64,000 nt of DNA. Origin: Elusimicrobiaceae bacterium. GTDB taxonomy: Bacteria; Elusimicrobiota; Elusimicrobia; Elusimicrobiales; Elusimicrobiaceae. The translations under genes were made by a program, and so were the position numbers. This document shows positions 53,070 to 61,323 of this stretch, one piece after another (position 1 is the first letter of the stretch; the number at the start of each line of letters is the position of its first letter). The notes under the pieces are model-generated. The model searched no databases. It worked only from the letters and a program-made list of their open reading frames with translations, and had not been told where the DNA came from. The DNA lies in the NCBI GenBank assembly GCA_017546175.1, contig JAFYXM010000007.1:1-64000 (forward strand), read 5' to 3'.

Positions 53070-55061
53070 TTATCTGGGGCAAAAGCCGATTTGGCCGGTG
53101 GTATGTTGCGTTTTTACCTTTTGTTCGGCCTGCAAGAGTTCTTTTAGTTTTTCGGGTTGTTTGAGTACCCCCAAAATTTCGGCTTTATTTTTAACCAAAG
53201 CAAAATCTCCGGGGGTCAGCGCGGCTAAAGAGGCCACGTCTTGATTAGATACTTTTACTCCGAAAAAATGTTCAAAAGCCGTTTGTACCTGAGGCGTATT
53301 TAAAAACTCATACTTTACCTTAAAACTAAAACGGCGCAAACTGGCAGGGTCTAATCTGTTCATTAAATTGGTGGTACAGATAAAGGGATAGGGATGGCTC
53401 TCCATCCACGTCAGCATTTCGTTAACGCTGGACACTTCCCACGAGCGCTGGGCATATTTTCGGTCTTGCAAGAAGCTGTCCGCCTCGTCAAAAATCAGCA
53501 AGGCCTTATTTTCTTTGGCCTCTGCAAAAGCCCGGGCAATATTATGCTCTGTTTCTCCTACATAAGCACCAAGCAGGTCCGAGGCGCGTTTGTGCAGTAC
53601 TTTTAAGCCTAGTTCCTCCGCCAAATATCGCCCATAGGCCGACTTACCCGTGCCGGGAGCACCGTACAAACAAAGTGAAAAATTCAGCCGCCCCAATTTC
53701 TTTAACTGCTCTGACAAGGCCGCCAAATCTGTATCGGCATTGATAAGCAGAGGGTTAAACTTTTCGTTCTTCACCTCTTTCGTTTCCTCCTTTTTCTTTC
53801 TCTTAAACCCGTAATTAAGTGCCTGTTGCATAATTTCAATATGATTGCGCACGGTGTCTAAATCTCCGTTTACTATATGTGCCGCTTTGGCTGCACCGCT
53901 AATCATAGACGGAGGGACAGAAAACTCCTTGGCTAGCGCCATAGTTTGGCAGTAGGAATGAGGCAAGGAGTTTTCCTTTAAATGCTTTTGCCATATCTTG
54001 CGTTGCACTTCCACAGGAGGTTTTTTGAAATAAATAGCCAATGAAAAACGGCGAATAAATGCCGGGTCCATACGGTCAATGCGGTTAGTGGTCCAAATGA
54101 CCGGCACTTTGTTCTTCTCCAGCAAACGATTGATTTCCACCTTGTCACACTTGGTTTGGGAACTGGAAAACAAATCTTCTGCCTCGTCAAAAAGAAGGCA
54201 AGAGTCCGGAGCCTTTTTCAAAAAATCATTTTTAAGGTATAAGGATCGTAGGCGGTAGTTATCCTGAGATTCTCCCTCGTTAGTTTCCCCGACAACATAT
54301 AATTTTTTACCGGTTTCTTTAGCCAACATTTGTGCAAAACTGGTTTTGCCCGTTCCGGCCATACCATAGAGCAAGATATTAAACCCTTTTTGCCCTTGAT
54401 TGTTTTTTAATAAATTGACGGCAAAATCGGTCTCGGGAATATATTCAAAATCTTTGCTCCGTAAATTTCCACAAAGAGGACTTCCCATTAGCCAAGATTT
54501 TCTTTCTTCTTCATTTTCAAAAATACTTTCTAAAAAGTTAGAAATATTGCTTCCAACGCTATAGTCCTTATCAAAACGATCCCTTATTAGAAAAGAATAT
54601 CGGAGTAAACTGCTTTGAGGATTGAGTATTTTTTTCATGGCTCGTTCGGTAGTATTTGCTAGCTCTACACAATAATCAAGGGTTAAGTCGGAGTTGCAAA
54701 TTCTTCGACGAGAGAGATCTTTTAAGAATTTATTATTTTTCCATAAAAATGCTACCTCCAAAACAGCAATTTCTTCTGAAGATAAATTAAGAAAGTTCTT
54801 AAGAAACATAAGATTGAGGTAAAAAGGATTTTCCTCCGTCTCAGCAGGAATAATAGCCATTTGTTTTAATTTTTTTCTAAATTTCTTATAAACAGATTTC
54901 AAACGCCTGTTAGTACGTTCTCCTTTGCTAGAGTCTTTATAAAGTTGTAGTCTTTCACTCCAATCCATAAAATAATCCATACTGTCTTCACTTTCTATAA
55001 TCACATCTAACAGTCTATCCATGTAGAAAAATGCTCTTCTGTCTTCGTATGTGTATTTCAT
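53070..55061 (-). CDS. Tandem AAA+ ATPase (two active-looking modules)
   Basis: 663 residues. A helical N-terminal region (about 1-210) is unlike the AAA domains. Module 1 has Walker A GMAGTGKT (233-240), Walker B LLFDEAEDLF (289-298), sensor TTNRID and an Arg pair in PAFIRRFS. Module 2 has GAPGTGKS (467-474), LLIFDEADSF (521-530), CTTNLMNRLDP and SLRRFSFK. Both modules keep all catalytic residues, as in Cdc48- or SpoVK-type remodelling machines, but the protein is smaller. It starts with AAAAGGAGACATTACT and is preceded by a promoter with the island's operator. Partner and substrate are unknown. Confidence 0.85.
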   Translation of the reverse strand: MKYTYEDRRAFFYMDRLLDVIIESEDSMDYFMDWSERLQLYKDSSKGERTNRRLKSVYKKFRKKLKQMAIIPAETEENPFYLNLMFLKNFLNLSSEEIAVLEVAFLWKNNKFLKDLSRRRICNSDLTLDYCVELANTTERAMKKILNPQSSLLRYSFLIRDRFDKDYSVGSNISNFLESIFENEEERKSWLMGSPLCGNLRSKDFEYIPETDFAVNLLKNNQGQKGFNILLYGMAGTGKTSFAQMLAKETGKKLYVVGETNEGESQDNYRLRSLYLKNDFLKKAPDSCLLFDEAEDLFSSSQTKCDKVEINRLLEKNKVPVIWTTNRIDRMDPAFIRRFSLAIYFKKPPVEVQRKIWQKHLKENSLPHSYCQTMALAKEFSVPPSMISGAAKAAHIVNGDLDTVRNHIEIMQQALNYGFKRKKKEETKEVKNEKFNPLLINADTDLAALSEQLKKLGRLNFSLCLYGAPGTGKSAYGRYLAEELGLKVLHKRASDLLGAYVGETEHNIARAFAEAKENKALLIFDEADSFLQDRKYAQRSWEVSSVNEMLTWMESHPYPFICTTNLMNRLDPASLRRFSFKVKYEFLNTPQVQTAFEHFFGVKVSNQDVASLAALTPGDFALVKNKAEILGVLKQPEKLKELLQAEQKVKTQHTTGQIGFCPR

Positions 55062-55088
55062 AGTAATGTCTCCTTTTGCGTTAGATTA

Positions 55089-55116
55089 GATATAGTGTAA
55101 AACTTGCGTGCGACAA
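55089..55116 (-). promoter_or_regulatory. Promoter of the tandem AAA+ gene (inside operator site A)
   Basis: Minus strand TTGTCG (55111-55116) and TATATC (55089-55094) at 16-bp spacing. The -35 is one arm of the inverted repeat. Confidence 0.6.
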
Positions 55117-55129
55117 CATCTTGTCACAG
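55108..55129. promoter_or_regulatory. Operator site A (inverted repeat TGCGACAA-N4-TTGTCACA)
   Basis: GTGCGACAAC followed by ATCTTGTCACAG. The core CGACA-N6-TGTCA is shared with sites B and D. It sits in the short gap between the AAA+ start and the deiminase-like gene's stop. Confidence 0.65.
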
Positions 55130-55137
55130 TAAAAACT

Positions 55138-56058
55138 TTAAAATCGGAGTTTTTGAGAGAAGACCCATTTATACTTGTTCAGGGAAAAACTATACTCCCT
55201 TGTCAGCCGATACACCGCTCCCCCAGAATGAGAAAATGCACTGCAATCTACCGGCACTATGGGCTTTTTGGTGTACTCTTGGATAATGGTTAAAGCTCTC
55301 TTATCTTCCGGCGAGTTAAGCTGGGGTACAAAAACAGCACGGGAAGTTTCTAAAAAATTCACATAGCAACCGCCACTGAAACGGGTATGCTCCCGATTAG
55401 TAGTAAAACAAAGAAGGTGTACAATATCATCGTGATAGTCATCGTAATAGTTTAGATTTTTCATATAATCATAAAACATACCTCTGTCCTCTAAAAAAGA
55501 TCCCGTAGTTGTTCCCTCGTAATCTAATGAGCCCTCCATTAAAAAATTGCCTAAAAATTGCACATATTCACTCATCCTGCTATACGACAGAAAGTTTTGT
55601 TTAGGTATCCAAAAAACTCCTTCTACACCCAATGCTTGTTTTAACTCTTTTTCCACATATTCTTTTTTGGTGGGGTTAGATTTGGGGAAGATAGAACGCT
55701 TTTCAAGGCAAAAAGCATATTTTTTATCGGGTGTGATTACAATATTTCCGCCTTCTATACATACATCACAAAATTTAGCATGAGGGAATACTCCCCGAAT
55801 TTGGTTGCGAATAGCGGCTGCGAATTTAGCTTTATAATAAGAACCACGCAGGTCAAAGAAATGCTGATATAGTTCCCCTGTTTTTACGTTTTGCAAGGGG
55901 AAGAAATCGCGTACCCAAATATCCGGCAGCTCCAATGCACGTACCTCATGATACTGAGCAAGTTGAGGGTAAAATTTTTCAAAAAATCGTCTATGGTTTG
56001 GATATAATTTTTCCGTGTACCAAGTCGGCTTGGCAATATAGATTATTTCATTTGTCAT
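55138..56058 (-). CDS. Agmatine/peptidyl-arginine-deiminase-fold protein lacking the catalytic Cys
   Basis: 306 residues. The pentein fold landmarks are in order: PDIWVRDFFP (48-54), IEGGNIVI (from 101), the His-Asp segment DDYHDDIVHLL (His209), CYVNFLETSRAVFVPQ, and the last conserved block SHSGGAVYRLTREY. In active agmatine deiminases and bacterial PADs the last block reads GG-x-H-C-x-T; here the His-Cys pair is Tyr-Arg (Arg284), so the nucleophile is missing. The protein may bind a guanidino ligand without turning it over, or use another residue. It starts with AAAGGAGATCTT and is divergent from the WYL regulator. Confidence 0.75.
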   Translation of the reverse strand: MTNEIIYIAKPTWYTEKLYPNHRRFFEKFYPQLAQYHEVRALELPDIWVRDFFPLQNVKTGELYQHFFDLRGSYYKAKFAAAIRNQIRGVFPHAKFCDVCIEGGNIVITPDKKYAFCLEKRSIFPKSNPTKKEYVEKELKQALGVEGVFWIPKQNFLSYSRMSEYVQFLGNFLMEGSLDYEGTTTGSFLEDRGMFYDYMKNLNYYDDYHDDIVHLLCFTTNREHTRFSGGCYVNFLETSRAVFVPQLNSPEDKRALTIIQEYTKKPIVPVDCSAFSHSGGAVYRLTREYSFSLNKYKWVFSQKLRF

Positions 56059-56077
56059 AAGATCTCCTTTATGTCTT

Positions 56078-56132
56078 TCTTTATCCTAACAATATGGCAC
56101 GACAGCCCCGTGTCGGTCTTTTGTGCTATGAT
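56078..56132. promoter_or_regulatory. Divergent promoters and operator site B
   Basis: The inverted repeat CGACA-N6-TGTCG (56100-56104, 56111-56115) lies between the deiminase-like and WYL genes. On the minus strand CTGTCG (56100-56105) and TAAAGA (56078-56083) are 16 bp apart. On the plus strand TGCTATGAT is an extended -10 (hexamer 56127-56132) with its -35 region inside the repeat. A bound repressor could block both. Confidence 0.6.
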
Positions 56133-56159
56133 ATAGGTATCTTTGAAATGGGGTTTATT

Positions 56160-57077
56160 ATGCAAAAAGAAATGCAAAATAAAGTAACACGGCTTTTACT
56201 AGAACTCAATGAACTGGATAAAGGGGAAATTTGCCTAACTGATTTCGCAGCGGAATTAGGCGTATCCACCCGCACTTTACAACGCGATATGCGTACGATA
56301 CAAGAGGCGGACTTTCCGCTTTATTGCCCCACACCCGGTACATATGCATTTATGGAGGGGTTTTCATTGGAGAAAATGAAACTTTCTGATAAGGAAGCCA
56401 GCATGCTCGTGTTTATGAGTGAAATTGCCAACTCTTTGGGAAACAATTTCGGCATGTCCTTTGATATGCTGAAAAAACGCCTGTTGGGAACAACAGAGGA
56501 AAGTCCGTTTTTTGTTAAATTTTCTACCGGAGAGGAATACCCCGATACGCCGATTACGCGGGAACTTTTTGCCTGTATCCGTGCCCGCGAGAAAGTGACC
56601 GTTTGTTATGAAGGCGGCAATAGGGCCTGCTACCCCGTGCGTCCTCTAAAAATGCTGTGGGTGGACGGGTTTTGGTATTTGTTGGCGCTTACCGAAGATG
56701 ACAAGTTGCTCAAATTCCGCTTGGAAAAAATATCTTCCGCAACCCCTTTAGGCAAGTTTTTCAAATACACCGCCGATATTGAAAAAATTATCCGTGAAGG
56801 CACCAATATTTGGTTTGATAAAGAGCGGAATTTGGAAGTGAAAATGGAAGTCTCCCCCGTGGTAGCCAAGTATTTCAAAGCGCGCAGTTATTTCCCATTG
56901 CAAAAGATTAAAGAGGAACTGCCCGACGGACGCCTGATTATCGCTTGCCGTGCCTCTAACACCGAAGAAATTATTCACACCATTTTCCATTGGATACCGG
57001 AAATCAAGGTACTTTCCCCCAAAGAACTGGGCGAAGAAGTAAAAAATAAATTAAAAAATTATTTGGAGGGAAAGTGA
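56160..57077 (+). CDS. WYL-domain transcriptional regulator
   Basis: 305 residues from the ATG at 56160; earlier in-frame ATGs at 56094 and 56148 lie in or near the promoter. The N-terminal helix-turn-helix is of the DeoR/HTH_11 type: LTDFAAELGVSTRTLQRDM. The WYL domain follows with YPVRPLKMLWVDGFWYLLAL and LLKFRLEKISSA. A C-terminal extension (KMEVSPVVAKYFKARSYF onward) matches the WCX domain. WYL regulators respond to nucleic-acid-type ligands and commonly control phage-defence or DNA-damage loci (BrxR, CapW, PafBC). The operator repeats in this island, including one in its own promoter, make it the probable regulator. Confidence 0.88.
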   Translation: MQKEMQNKVTRLLLELNELDKGEICLTDFAAELGVSTRTLQRDMRTIQEADFPLYCPTPGTYAFMEGFSLEKMKLSDKEASMLVFMSEIANSLGNNFGMSFDMLKKRLLGTTEESPFFVKFSTGEEYPDTPITRELFACIRAREKVTVCYEGGNRACYPVRPLKMLWVDGFWYLLALTEDDKLLKFRLEKISSATPLGKFFKYTADIEKIIREGTNIWFDKERNLEVKMEVSPVVAKYFKARSYFPLQKIKEELPDGRLIIACRASNTEEIIHTIFHWIPEIKVLSPKELGEEVKNKLKNYLEGK

Positions 57078-57078
57078 G

Positions 57079-57273
57079 ATGGAAATTAAAGATAAATTCT
57101 ATTTAGAGTCTGATGAATATGCAGAATTATGTGTAGGACAAGAGTTAATGAATTTACTAAAAGGAGCAGCTGTCTTTTTCTCCTTAAAGAAAAATCAAAA
57201 AAACATTGATTTTATTATAAAAGATTCCAATAACCGCTTAACCTGTCAATATGTTGTCGCACCTCCCTGTTAG
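57079..57273 (+). CDS. Small protein of unknown function, possibly truncated
   Basis: 64 residues, starting one base after the WYL stop with GGAGGG upstream, so it is translated with the regulator. The N-terminal 50 residues look like an ordinary small alpha/beta protein (EYAELCVGQELMNLL, FFSLKKNQKN). The last dozen codons (LTCQYVVAPPC) run through operator-like site C and into the terminator stem, so the original C-terminus may have been replaced by the junction. No family recognised. Confidence 0.5.
   Translation: MEIKDKFYLESDEYAELCVGQELMNLLKGAAVFFSLKKNQKNIDFIIKDSNNRLTCQYVVAPPC
57243..57262. promoter_or_regulatory. Site C: degenerate copy of the operator sequence
   Basis: Minus strand GTGCGACAACAT followed by ATTGACAG. 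It matches site A except for one substitution and a 2-base deletion in the second arm, which breaks the symmetry. It lies in the end of the small gene after the WYL regulator. Confidence 0.45.
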
Positions 57274-57292
57274 AATAATGGGGAGGTGTTTT
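57260..57292 (+). terminator. Terminator of the WYL operon
   Basis: CACCTCCC / GGGAGGTG (57260-57267, 57281-57288) with a 13-nt loop, followed by TTTTATTA. Confidence 0.75.
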
Positions 57293-57346
57293 ATTATGAA
57301 AATCAAAAGACTTTCTTTTTAAGGCAGATGTTGCAGAGAATTATGT

Positions 57347-58225
57347 TTAATCCGCTTTTGCAGAAGTTTTTTTCTTCTTTTTGGATCGTTCAATCAAGTG
57401 TCCTAATATTTCTTGTAGTTCATCATCTGAAAAATTTTCTTTTTGAGTTGCTAAAGAAATTTTTAGATTTCCTTCAAGAATTCTTGTTTCTACTTTTTTT
57501 GCTTCATTTGCATCAAATTCCTTATCAAAAGCTTTATAATTTGCGGCCTTTCTTGGCTTTTTTCTATATAAAGTGATTTTGTTGTCGGTTAGTATGTATC
57601 CTTTGAAATAATGCTCAAAGCCATATTGCCAAAAGGCCATATCAATTATTTTCATTTTAGGGTAAGAAAGATTAGGATGAGATTTGAATTTAAACTTTTC
57701 CAAATCTTTTTCAGTCAACTTTTGATAAATTTCTAGGATCTTTTCAAAACCTTTATCATTAAAAGAAATATTTTTTTCCGTTTCTATTTTGTACCCCTCT
57801 TTAAAAAACCTATCAAAAGCCGGCACGCAACCAAAAATACCCATTAAAATTTTGGTAATCAATGTTTCCGTAGATTCTTTAAAAGGGTCAATTTTTGTAA
57901 TAATCTTTTTTGCTTCTTCTATTTTGTCCCAACTAGGATTTTTAAACAAATCATTAAACTTATTCTCTTCAAATAATTCTTTTATAATGGGAATAAATAT
58001 TTTGTAGTCATATTGAAGTAAGAAAGAAGACCCGCGGTACATTCCCCAACTGGCCAAATAAAAAGCTAAGTTTAAAGCGGCTAAATCTATGGTTGCATCG
58101 TCATTTAAATTTTCCTTGTTGTTTAGAAAAAAGCTATAACAATGTTCCCACGATAAAAAACGGTGATTGTTTTCCGCTAACTTGTAAAATTTATCAGCTT
58201 TATCTTTTATAAAATTGTTTGTCAT
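57347..58225 (-). CDS. Conserved-looking hypothetical protein of the island operon
   Basis: 292 residues, mostly helical, Lys-rich, cytoplasmic. A distinctive segment reads LNLAFYLASWGMYRGSSFLL (residues about 50-70); IDMAFWQYGFEHYFKGY lies near 210. The C-terminus is a Lys-rich tail (RSKKKKKTSAKAD). I have a weak impression that proteins with the ASWGM-RGSS motif occur in accessory and defence loci, but I cannot name a function. Last gene of the island's long minus-strand operon, 11 bases behind the nuclease gene. Confidence 0.6.
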   Translation of the reverse strand: MTNNFIKDKADKFYKLAENNHRFLSWEHCYSFFLNNKENLNDDATIDLAALNLAFYLASWGMYRGSSFLLQYDYKIFIPIIKELFEENKFNDLFKNPSWDKIEEAKKIITKIDPFKESTETLITKILMGIFGCVPAFDRFFKEGYKIETEKNISFNDKGFEKILEIYQKLTEKDLEKFKFKSHPNLSYPKMKIIDMAFWQYGFEHYFKGYILTDNKITLYRKKPRKAANYKAFDKEFDANEAKKVETRILEGNLKISLATQKENFSDDELQEILGHLIERSKKKKKTSAKAD

Positions 58226-58236
58226 GTTTTACTCTC

Positions 58237-59700
58237 CTATCTTACTGCATCTCTCAGGGCTTCTACCAGTTTGACCATGGCCCAAGTGTCTTGCTTGCAG
58301 TAGGCTAGTAAATCTTTGCGCAGCTGCTCCAAATGTTCGGGTGGTAATTCCTGCGCGTACAAAATATCAAAAGCGTTCATCGCGTCCCCGCCATTGGCTA
58401 CGGGCATACCCTCGTAGGTTAGCTCCGGCACAACGGCAGGAAGCACTTTTTTAATCGTGGTACGGCATTTCATGGCGGGCAATAAATAGTCATGCCCGAA
58501 TGGTTCACGCGTATCTTCAAAGCGGTTTATCATGTTAAGCAGGCGGTCTTTTTCTTCTTCCGTCAACGGTAAATCATGGGCCATTTCCTTGATTCTGCTT
58601 TTTTCAAAACCGGCATTGTGGGCGATAATCGTCCCTTTGTCTCCAATGTACTCAAGCAAGGCTTTGGCACATGCAAGGCGGGGGTCGTCCTTGCCGGTGG
58701 AAAGATATTCGTAATGCTCATATTCCGCATTTGGTTTTCGTTGAACGTGGAGCGAAAACTGAAAGGGAATCTGCTGATACGGCTTAGAATTTTTCCACAA
58801 AGGCACGACAGATTGGGTCGTTTCAAAATCTAAATAATAGAGCGGATACTCCAAGCGGTTGAGCCATTGAGCGATACCCTCAGGGTTGATATACGGCTGG
58901 CCTGTGCGGTAAATATTTACCCAACGGTTGTGATTAGGGTTATCTAAACTGTCGGGCGGTATATCTTGCACGCGGGGCATACCGTCTTTGATGTATTGGC
59001 GCGCTTTTGCACTTCTAAACAGGTTAAAAACGGAATCTTCCGGTATATCACGCCAACAATAGTCGTGCGCTTCACACTCGGCGCAACCGGTTTTGTCCAG
59101 TTCCACTTCCGGCTCGTCTGCGGAAAGCATGGCATTGATGTTTTCTAAATCTTGCTCAATGTCCGCCAGCGGAGTAAGCTCGGGGTCGGCTAAAGTAAGC
59201 AAGAAAAATTGGTTTAAATCCGGCTCGTCGGTGGTTTGGTAATAATCTGTGTTGATGTGCATGAGATAACAACTTTGCACCGCCACTCCGCACTTACTCA
59301 GCACATAGTGCTGTATAGAAATATCGTCCCAATAAATAGGGTCTATGGTGTTGCCACTGCTTTTTACTTCGATAATGTTCCAGCCGTTCGGTACTTTTTC
59401 TAAAATGTCCACAAACACCAAAATATCGTTATAAATAAAGGCAGCCTCGTAGATGTACGGAACGCCCTTTTTCATGAGTTCTTGCGTGCGCAAGACGGCC
59501 TGTTGCGGGTTTTGATAGCCGTTTTCTACCCAAACTCCGTTGGGAAAGCGTTTCCACGCTAATTGGCCGATTTTTTGCCCTGCCGCCATACGCTTTTGTG
59601 CTGCTTCTCCCAAAGGGGAAAGAGCCTCTTTTTTATTACGCGTAAGCCACAGTTTTTTAGGGCAACTTTTGTATTTTGTATATTGTGATTTGGAAAACAT
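58237..59700 (-). CDS. Cas4-like nuclease fused to a DEDD exonuclease-like domain (DUF2779 family)
   Basis: 487 residues from the ATG at 59700. The N-terminal half reads like a Cas4/AddB-type Fe-S PD-(D/E)XK nuclease. The first Cys is in KYKSCPKKLWL; the nuclease core is LVFVDILEKVPNGWNIIEVKSS (Asp, Glu, Lys); three more Cys are in GCAECEAHDYCW. The C-terminal half is the DUF2779 domain with an RNase-H-fold exonuclease look: LYYLDFETTQSVVP (Asp-x-Glu), IIAHNAGFEKSRI and CKQDTWAMVKLVEAL. It would degrade or trim DNA ends. It overlaps nothing but lies 4 bases after the ankyrin gene. Confidence 0.8.
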   Translation of the reverse strand: MFSKSQYTKYKSCPKKLWLTRNKKEALSPLGEAAQKRMAAGQKIGQLAWKRFPNGVWVENGYQNPQQAVLRTQELMKKGVPYIYEAAFIYNDILVFVDILEKVPNGWNIIEVKSSGNTIDPIYWDDISIQHYVLSKCGVAVQSCYLMHINTDYYQTTDEPDLNQFFLLTLADPELTPLADIEQDLENINAMLSADEPEVELDKTGCAECEAHDYCWRDIPEDSVFNLFRSAKARQYIKDGMPRVQDIPPDSLDNPNHNRWVNIYRTGQPYINPEGIAQWLNRLEYPLYYLDFETTQSVVPLWKNSKPYQQIPFQFSLHVQRKPNAEYEHYEYLSTGKDDPRLACAKALLEYIGDKGTIIAHNAGFEKSRIKEMAHDLPLTEEEKDRLLNMINRFEDTREPFGHDYLLPAMKCRTTIKKVLPAVVPELTYEGMPVANGGDAMNAFDILYAQELPPEHLEQLRKDLLAYCKQDTWAMVKLVEALRDAVR

Positions 59701-59704
59701 AAAA

Positions 59705-60184
59705 TTATTCCTTTTCTCCAACATTTTTAGCTGCATTTTTTAAAAGATGAATTATTTCAGCACATGTTTCAGGTTTAATAATCCCAAATTTCACATGAGC
59801 GCTTTTTTGCCCAATTAACGCTAGCGATATCGCATCATCACCGAAATGATCTTTGGCTGTCACATCCGCTCCGGAGTCAACCAGCAATTTGACCTTTTCT
59901 AGATTTTGAATTAAACTTGCTTTCATTAAAGGCGTGCCTCCACAATGATCTCTTGCATTTATGTCGGCTCCTGCTTCAATAAGCATTCGAACGATCTTTG
60001 CACTATTGGCTAGCATCAGGGCTGATTCTCCAAAGAATTCTTCCTTTGCATTTACATCTGCACCAGAGTCAATAAGTTGCCTGACCTTATCAATTAACTC
60101 ATCATATCTTTTAAATTTTTCGGATTCTGTAGCAGATAGATTAACAAGTTTTTCTTCTTCCTGAATAGCATCTATTAGTGTCAT
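59705..60184 (-). CDS. Ankyrin-repeat protein
   Basis: 159 residues with three ankyrin repeats in the middle: LIDSGADVNAKEEFFGESAL, LIEAGADINARDHCGGTPLM and LVDSGADVTAKDHFGDDAI. The N-terminal 35 residues and C-terminal 35 are helical caps. No signal peptide, so it is cytoplasmic and probably mediates a protein-protein contact within the island's system. It sits directly before the nuclease gene (4-base gap), so the nuclease is a candidate partner. Confidence 0.85.
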   Translation of the reverse strand: MTLIDAIQEEEKLVNLSATESEKFKRYDELIDKVRQLIDSGADVNAKEEFFGESALMLANSAKIVRMLIEAGADINARDHCGGTPLMKASLIQNLEKVKLLVDSGADVTAKDHFGDDAISLALIGQKSAHVKFGIIKPETCAEIIHLLKNAAKNVGEKE

Positions 60185-60260
60185 TATTTTTTCCTATTTC
60201 TCGTCATTGTATGACAATTATATGATTTATATATTTATTTCACAGTTATTCTAACATTTT

Positions 60261-60415
60261 CTATTGGAAATCCTTCATTGATGAAATTTCTTTACCACAT
60301 TCCCATAAACCTTTTGCCGAAATATCTGCCTTGTCTGTCCATATTATTCTCCTTTTATAATCTTTCGTTATACAATTAAATATTTTTGAATCAAAATTGT
60401 TAATTGTCCTAAATC
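60261..60415 (-). pseudogene. Out-of-frame C-terminal tail of the upstream hypothetical gene
   Basis: In a second frame overlapping the end of the 60368-60820 gene, the sequence reads like a genuine protein end: NFDSKIFNCITKDYKRRIIW, then TDKADISAKGLWECGK and EISSMKDFQ before a TAG at 60261. Hydrophilicity and codon use look natural. A one- or two-base frameshift near 60400 would join it to the upstream gene, giving a product about 45 residues longer. The rest of the 60185-60367 gap holds nothing else. Confidence 0.4.
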
Positions 60416-60820
60416 TAAAATTTTATTATCTAATTTATCAGCAACTTCTTTACGAAAATTTTCATAATTATTAAACAAAACTAAATCATTAGACTTATCT
60501 ATTCTTTTTTCTCCATTATGATAATTAGAGTATGCTCTATCTAAAGATTTTGATAATACATTTAAATCTTCTCCATATTCTAAAAAATGTTCTATCATTT
60601 TCTTAGGAATCGATTTATTATTAGGTTTGAATTTTGTATCTTGAATCCAATCGCAAAAATCTAACATTTCTTGAATCCAATGATTAACATTTTGATTTTT
60701 AGGATTAGCCATAATTTTACAAGCATGACTATAAAATTGACTACTTTCTTTTCCAGAAATACGATTTTCTACTTCTTTTTTATTGCGCGCAAAAGAATAA
60801 ATTAATTTAGTCCACTTCAT
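60368..60820 (-). CDS. Hypothetical protein, probably frameshifted near its end
   Basis: 150 residues from the ATG at 60820 (an earlier TTG at 60859 is less likely). Helical, charged, with NVNHWIQEMLDFCDWIQDTK in the middle and a DNKILDLGQLTILIQKYLIV end. No family is recognised. The apparent stop at 60368 may result from a frameshift, because the next frame continues as a credible tail. Part of the island's minus-strand operon; the gap of 183 bases to the ankyrin gene is the only large gap in it. Confidence 0.5.
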   Translation of the reverse strand: MKWTKLIYSFARNKKEVENRISGKESSQFYSHACKIMANPKNQNVNHWIQEMLDFCDWIQDTKFKPNNKSIPKKMIEHFLEYGEDLNVLSKSLDRAYSNYHNGEKRIDKSNDLVLFNNYENFRKEVADKLDNKILDLGQLTILIQKYLIV

Positions 60821-60879
60821 ATCAAAACCCTGATAGATATTACCTATCCTCACTAACAAAATATGTTTTATGTGCTAAA

Positions 60880-61323
60880 TCAGCCATTATATCCTCTATT
60901 CATCCCTTGTTCTGTATCCCAACAAGAATCGAAAATTAATTCACATGGTTTGTTTTGTAAGTTAAATCTACTTTTTATCAGATCTAACAAAACATTAACT
61001 TCTTTTGCCCAAGAGCCAACTAATACTTCAAAAGTTTTAGATTTGGTATTATAAAAAACTCTACCTCTTGGATAATCCATATAATCGCCTTTCATACTAT
61101 TTTCAAGCCAAACTTTAGAATGGAGTTTTCTTGTAGTCTTCTTATTATCGAAAGAAGGAGCATCTTCAACCGGAATACTATTTACCAGAAACAGTTTTTT
61201 ATTTTTAAAATCATAAAATAAACTTCCTACTTCTGCAAAATCTTTTTTATGGTTTTGAGACATAAAATCCATCATGTCTTTTCTTTCTTCCAATTTTAAA
61301 ATTCTTGTCCATTTATTTGTCAT
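60880..61323 (-). CDS. Hypothetical protein of the island operon
   Basis: 147 residues, overlapping the DnaB-like gene by 4 bases. A mixed alpha/beta protein with KLHSKVWLENSMKGDYMDYP and GRVFYNTKSKTFEVLVGSWA segments. The second resembles a beta hairpin ending in a small helix. It ends KPCELIFDSCWDTEQGMNRG. No signal peptide. I cannot assign a family; an association with nucleic acid is only suggested by its neighbours. Confidence 0.6.
   Translation of the reverse strand: MTNKWTRILKLEERKDMMDFMSQNHKKDFAEVGSLFYDFKNKKLFLVNSIPVEDAPSFDNKKTTRKLHSKVWLENSMKGDYMDYPRGRVFYNTKSKTFEVLVGSWAKEVNVLLDLIKSRFNLQNKPCELIFDSCWDTEQGMNRGYNG

Noticed and set aside
57286-57576. Leu/Phe-rich plus-strand frame of 96 codons
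   Set aside because: It is the antisense of the Lys/Glu-rich end of the 57347-58225 gene, which explains the hydrophobic composition.
60300-60352. 16-codon ORF with a good AAAGGAG site (MDRQGRYFGKRFMGMW)
   Set aside because: The alternative frame over the same bases reads as the tail of the upstream gene and is longer and more protein-like.
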